Shown here: positions 60,946-64,000 of the stretch, in pieces
Numbering within the stretch: the stretch's first letter is position 1
Layout of the letters: the number at the start of each line of letters is the position of its first letter
Origin: Gluconacetobacter azotocaptans
GTDB taxonomy: Bacteria; Pseudomonadota; Alphaproteobacteria; Acetobacterales; Acetobacteraceae
Length of the DNA stretch: 64,000 nt
Direction of reading: 5' to 3'
Assembly: GCF_014174355.1 (NCBI RefSeq)
Contig: NZ_JABEQF010000003.1
Span: 124,001 to 188,000 of the forward strand
Position numbers and translations under genes: made by a program
Notes under the pieces: generated by a model
The model's input: only the letters and a program-made list of their open reading frames with translations
What the model was told of the DNA's origin: nothing
The model's database searches: none

Positions 60946-62274
60946 GGCCAGCCTTTGACGCGGTTCAAGGGGCAGCGCCTGGCGCGCGCCCAGCACGCGG
61001 CGTGCGCGGCCGGCATCGAACTGCCCTTCCCATGCCGCGACGGCGACGGTCGCCACGCAGTTGCCGACCAGATTGCCCACCGCCCGGGCGATGCCGACGA
61101 ACCAGTCGACCGACAGCACCAGCACCAGCCCGATGGGCGGGATGGACGGCACGACGGCCAGGGTTGCCGCCAGCACCACGATGCCGAAGCCCGGCACCCC
61201 GTGCGCGCCCTTGGACGTCACCAGCGCCATGCCCAGGATCAGCGCCAGCTGCCCCGGCGACAGCGGCGTGCCGGTCGCCTGCGCCAGGAACAGCGTCGCC
61301 AGCCCCAGATAGATCGACAGCGCGTCCAGGTTGAAGGAATAGCCCGCCGGCATGACCAGCCCCACGACATCCGCGCGCACGCCCAGCGCCGTCAGCTTGC
61401 GCATCACCTGCGGCATCACCGCGTCGGACGAGGTGGTGGCGCTGGTAATGATCAGTTCCTCGCGGAAATAGGCCAGGAACGGCAGCAACCCGACCCCGCA
61501 CGCCCGCAGCACGCCGCCGAGGCAGACGGCGACGAAGGCCGCCACGATCAGGACGTAGAGCAGCACGAACGACATCAGCTGGCCCAGCGACCCCAGCCCG
61601 TAGCGCGCGGTGGTGTAGGCGACCGCGCCCAGCACCCCCAGCGGCGCGAACCACGTCACCACCCCCATCATGCGGAACAGCACGGCATTGACCGAGGCCA
61701 CCAGGGCGCGGACCGGCTGGCCGGCGTCGCCGGACATCAGCAGGCACGCGCCGAACAGGATGGAGAAGAACAGGATTTCCAGCACGTCGTTGCGCGCGAA
61801 GGCCGCCACCGGGCTGGCGGGGATCAGGTTCAGCAGGAACCCCGCGACCCCGCCCTGCCGCATCGCGTCGGCATGCCCGGCATAGGCCGCCAGCGCCGAG
61901 GGATCGAGCGTGTCCATGCGCACGCCCATGTGCCGCCCCGGCGTAAACAGCCAGGCGCCGCCGACCCCCATCAGCAGGGCCAGGGTGGTCATGCCCTCGA
62001 AATACAGCAGCGCCTTGAGGCCGATCCGCCCCACCGCCCGCAGGGATTCAGCCCCGGCGATCCCCTGCACCACGACGCAGAACACCAGCGGCCCCACCAC
62101 CATCGAAATCAGGTGCAGGAACGCATCGCCCAGCACGCGCAACCCCGCCGCCCACCCGGGTGCGGCGACGCCCAGCACTGCGCCCAGAACGGTGGCCGCC
62201 ACCACCGTGACAAACAGGCGATGCCCCGATCCGCGCGCGGACAGGGTGGGGGCGGCGGGGGCGGAGGATGTCAT
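60883..62274 (-). CDS. Dicarboxylate/amino acid:cation symporter (DAACS)
   Basis: 463 residues with the GltP/DctA fold: eight membrane helices, the re-entrant loop with TSATTSSDAVMPQVM (serine-rich HP1), and NLDALSIYLGLATLFLAQAT in TM7/HP2. The usual TLP of HP1 is replaced by VMP, so specificity may differ from DctA or GltP. It imports C4-dicarboxylates or acidic amino acids with H+ or Na+. The last 20 or so codons (GGLCPNPAGPEALGSEHE) are read from repeat copy 13, extending the C-terminus. Confidence 0.88.
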   Translation of the reverse strand: MTSSAPAAPTLSARGSGHRLFVTVVAATVLGAVLGVAAPGWAAGLRVLGDAFLHLISMVVGPLVFCVVVQGIAGAESLRAVGRIGLKALLYFEGMTTLALLMGVGGAWLFTPGRHMGVRMDTLDPSALAAYAGHADAMRQGGVAGFLLNLIPASPVAAFARNDVLEILFFSILFGACLLMSGDAGQPVRALVASVNAVLFRMMGVVTWFAPLGVLGAVAYTTARYGLGSLGQLMSFVLLYVLIVAAFVAVCLGGVLRACGVGLLPFLAYFREELIITSATTSSDAVMPQVMRKLTALGVRADVVGLVMPAGYSFNLDALSIYLGLATLFLAQATGTPLSPGQLALILGMALVTSKGAHGVPGFGIVVLAATLAVVPSIPPIGLVLVLSVDWFVGIARAVGNLVGNCVATVAVAAWEGQFDAGRARRVLGARQALPLEPRQRLAGQGGLCPNPAGPEALGSEHE

Positions 62275-62284
62275 GCGGTCCTTG

Positions 62285-63967
62285 TTATCCGACGCGGGGC
62301 AGGGTGACGACGAAGCGTGCGCCGACGACTGCCCCGTCGGCGCCCATGCGGTTTTCCGCCCGGATGGTGCCTTTCAGGGCCTCGACGATCTGGCGGCTGA
62401 TGGACAGGCCCAGTCCGGAATGCTGGCCGAAATTCTCGCTGGTCGGGCGTTCGGAATAGAAACGGTCGAAAATGCCGTCCAGCTTGGCCGCCGGGATGCC
62501 CGGCCCTTCGTCCGTCACGGCGATTTCCACCATCCCGCCGGAGGCCGGCGCGGCCGCCAGCACGATCCGCCCATCGGACGGCGAGAACGAGATGGCGTTG
62601 CCGATCAGGTTGCGCAGCACCTGCACCAGCCGGTCTTCCACCGCCAGCACCGCCAGCGGCCGGTCGGGCGTCTCGCCAGTGCTGGTCACGCTCAGGATCG
62701 GCTGGCCGGGCGTGCGTGTCGCCTGGTGGATTTCGGCCAGCACGGCCAGGATGGGCACGACGGCGACCGGTTCGGTCCGCGCGCGCGACAGTTCGGCGTC
62801 CACGCGGCTGGCGTCGGAGATATCGGTGATCAGCCGGTCCAGCCGCCGGACGTCGTCGGTGATGATCGACAGCAGCCGCCGCTGCCGGTTGAGGTCCTCG
62901 ATCCGGCCCAGCGTCTCGATGGCCGAGCGGATGGACGAGAGCGGATTCTTGATTTCATGGCTGACGTCGGCGGCGAAGCGTTCGATCGCGTCCATGCGCG
63001 CCCACAGCGCGCGGGCGCTGTCGCGCAGGGCGCGCGCGACCTCGCCGATCTCGTCCCGGCGGGCCAGCAGGCGGATGGGCACGGTGTCGGTCCGCCCCGA
63101 CATCTCACGCATCACATGGGCCGACGCCGCCAGCCGCAGCAGCGGCCGCGCGATGGTCAGCGACAGGTACCACGACAGCAGCACGGTAATCGCCAGCGCC
63201 ATCAGGAACAGCGACAGGATCGACGACCGCACGGCGAATACCGAGCGATCGACATCCCGCGCCTGGCGCGTCAACTGGATGATGCCGATGGTCTGGCCGT
63301 CATGCATCACCGGCTCGGCGACGGTGACGATCAGGTGGCGATGCGCGGTGCGGCGGATATAGGGCGGCATTTCCGGCGCCGACGGGCCGCCGGGGCCGGC
63401 CACCGGCTGGACGCTGGGGTCGGTGTCGGGTGTGTCCAGGGTCACGATGCGCGCGCCCGACAGGGTGGGCAGCAGCGACAGCAGCGCGTCATAGAACCGT
63501 TCGGCGAACCCCACGCGCGCCGGCGCGTCGTCGGCCAACCGGCCGCGGTCGCCGTCATCGTCGCCGCCCAGGGGCGAGGGCAACGGCTGGGCGTCGACAT
63601 GCCCGCGCGCCCCGCCATGCTGGACCGCCGCCTCCTCGACGCGGCTGTCGGCCACGACCTGCCCGTCGGGCGCGAACAGGCGGGCATGGGCGCTGGGGCT
63701 GGGTTCGGTCAGGCGCAGCAGCAGCGGGCGGGCCAGCGGCGCGTCCAGCACCGGCTGCGCCCCGCGCCCGAAGGCGACCGCGCTCTGCCCCAGCGCGCCG
63801 GCATAGATCCGCGCCTGTTCGCGCAGCGCCGTGACCTCGGCCTCCAGCAGGCTGTTCTGGAACTGGTTGAGGTACAGCAGCGTCAGCGCCAGCAGCATCA
63901 GCGGCAGCGCGTTGACCAGCAGGATCCGGCGCATCAGCGGCGAGACCAGCCGCGTCCGGTATTCCAT
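62285..63967 (-). CDS. chvG: ChvG/ExoS-like sensor histidine kinase (start may lie beyond the window)
   Basis: 560 residues from the first ATG, but the frame stays open to the window edge, so the true start may be further right. TM1 (RILLVNALPLMLLALTLLYL), a periplasmic sensor of about 200 residues, TM2 (SILSLFLMALAITVLLSWYL), HAMP, H-box FAADVSHEIKNPLSSIR, N-box LIGNAISFSP and G-boxes DEGPGIP and SGLGLSISRQIV. Organisation and sequence match ChvG, the acid/envelope-stress kinase paired with ChvI in alphaproteobacteria. The response regulator is probably beyond the right edge. Confidence 0.88.
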   Translation of the reverse strand: MEYRTRLVSPLMRRILLVNALPLMLLALTLLYLNQFQNSLLEAEVTALREQARIYAGALGQSAVAFGRGAQPVLDAPLARPLLLRLTEPSPSAHARLFAPDGQVVADSRVEEAAVQHGGARGHVDAQPLPSPLGGDDDGDRGRLADDAPARVGFAERFYDALLSLLPTLSGARIVTLDTPDTDPSVQPVAGPGGPSAPEMPPYIRRTAHRHLIVTVAEPVMHDGQTIGIIQLTRQARDVDRSVFAVRSSILSLFLMALAITVLLSWYLSLTIARPLLRLAASAHVMREMSGRTDTVPIRLLARRDEIGEVARALRDSARALWARMDAIERFAADVSHEIKNPLSSIRSAIETLGRIEDLNRQRRLLSIITDDVRRLDRLITDISDASRVDAELSRARTEPVAVVPILAVLAEIHQATRTPGQPILSVTSTGETPDRPLAVLAVEDRLVQVLRNLIGNAISFSPSDGRIVLAAAPASGGMVEIAVTDEGPGIPAAKLDGIFDRFYSERPTSENFGQHSGLGLSISRQIVEALKGTIRAENRMGADGAVVGARFVVTLPRVG

Positions 63968-64000
63968 GTAGGCCGCCGCCGCGTCGCGGTTCAGGGCCGC

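Noticed and set aside
58357-62307. 1316-codon plus-strand frame over the TonB receptor and symporter genes
   Set aside because: Antisense shadow of two recognised genes; low-complexity translation and it also runs through repeat copy 13.

Overview
The window is 64 kb of GC-rich alphaproteobacterial chromosome. A complete pqqABCDE set, TonB-dependent receptors, an FnrL/FnrN-type regulator, a ChvG-type kinase and the overall protein style point to an acetic acid bacterium (Acetobacteraceae), most like Gluconacetobacter. That assignment is inference from gene content; no search was run. No rRNA, tRNA, CRISPR array, prophage or intact insertion sequence was seen.

Layout. 1-9.3 kb: 3' part of a FUSC membrane protein, a divergent PhoD-like phosphatase, HtrA/Do protease, tadA, a tiny lipoprotein, an SDR with its divergent TetR regulator, a PhnA-like zinc ribbon and an aspartyl-protease-like secreted protein in a less GC-rich patch. 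9.5-21.6 kb: a MocR regulator divergent from an EamA exporter and a class V aminotransferase, then a C26 glutamine amidotransferase, pseudouridine synthase, rsmD, small secreted or unknown proteins, moeB with a DsrE-like partner, a His-rich SH3 protein and pyruvate kinase. 21.6-29.5 kb: a DUF1275 membrane protein, a 420-bp leader or small-gene region, and an RND tripartite efflux operon with a divergent TetR gene and twin operators. 29.8-35.7 kb: MATE exporter, APC permease, LuxR-type regulator, amidase, sodC. 35.7-41.7 kb: phoD divergent from an ECF sigma/FecR/STN-TonB receptor set, with a good Pho box between them; this is the most interesting system here. 41.8-48.9 kb: small protein, NnrU, chemoreceptor, and etfA-etfB-ETF-QO. 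49-53.4 kb: 2OG oxygenase, hemN, ompW, a GNAT-like protein and an Fnr regulator, with two Fnr boxes. 53.4-64 kb: AI-2E transporter, pqqABCDE, a TonB receptor convergent to it with a 119-bp MITE-like element at its stop codon, a DAACS symporter and a ChvG-like kinase running to the window edge.

How the parts work together. The Pho-box locus suggests outer-membrane scavenging of a phosphorylated substrate, with PhoD releasing phosphate from it. The Fnr locus looks like a low-oxygen regulon: oxygen-independent heme synthesis, OmpW and a 2OG oxygenase. The pqq operon supplies the cofactor for periplasmic dehydrogenases. ETF and ETF-QO pass electrons from flavoprotein dehydrogenases to quinone.

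At least thirteen intergenic sites carry mosaics of the same few hairpin-forming modules. This is a dispersed repeat family, and in two places it has supplied the C-terminal codons of a gene.
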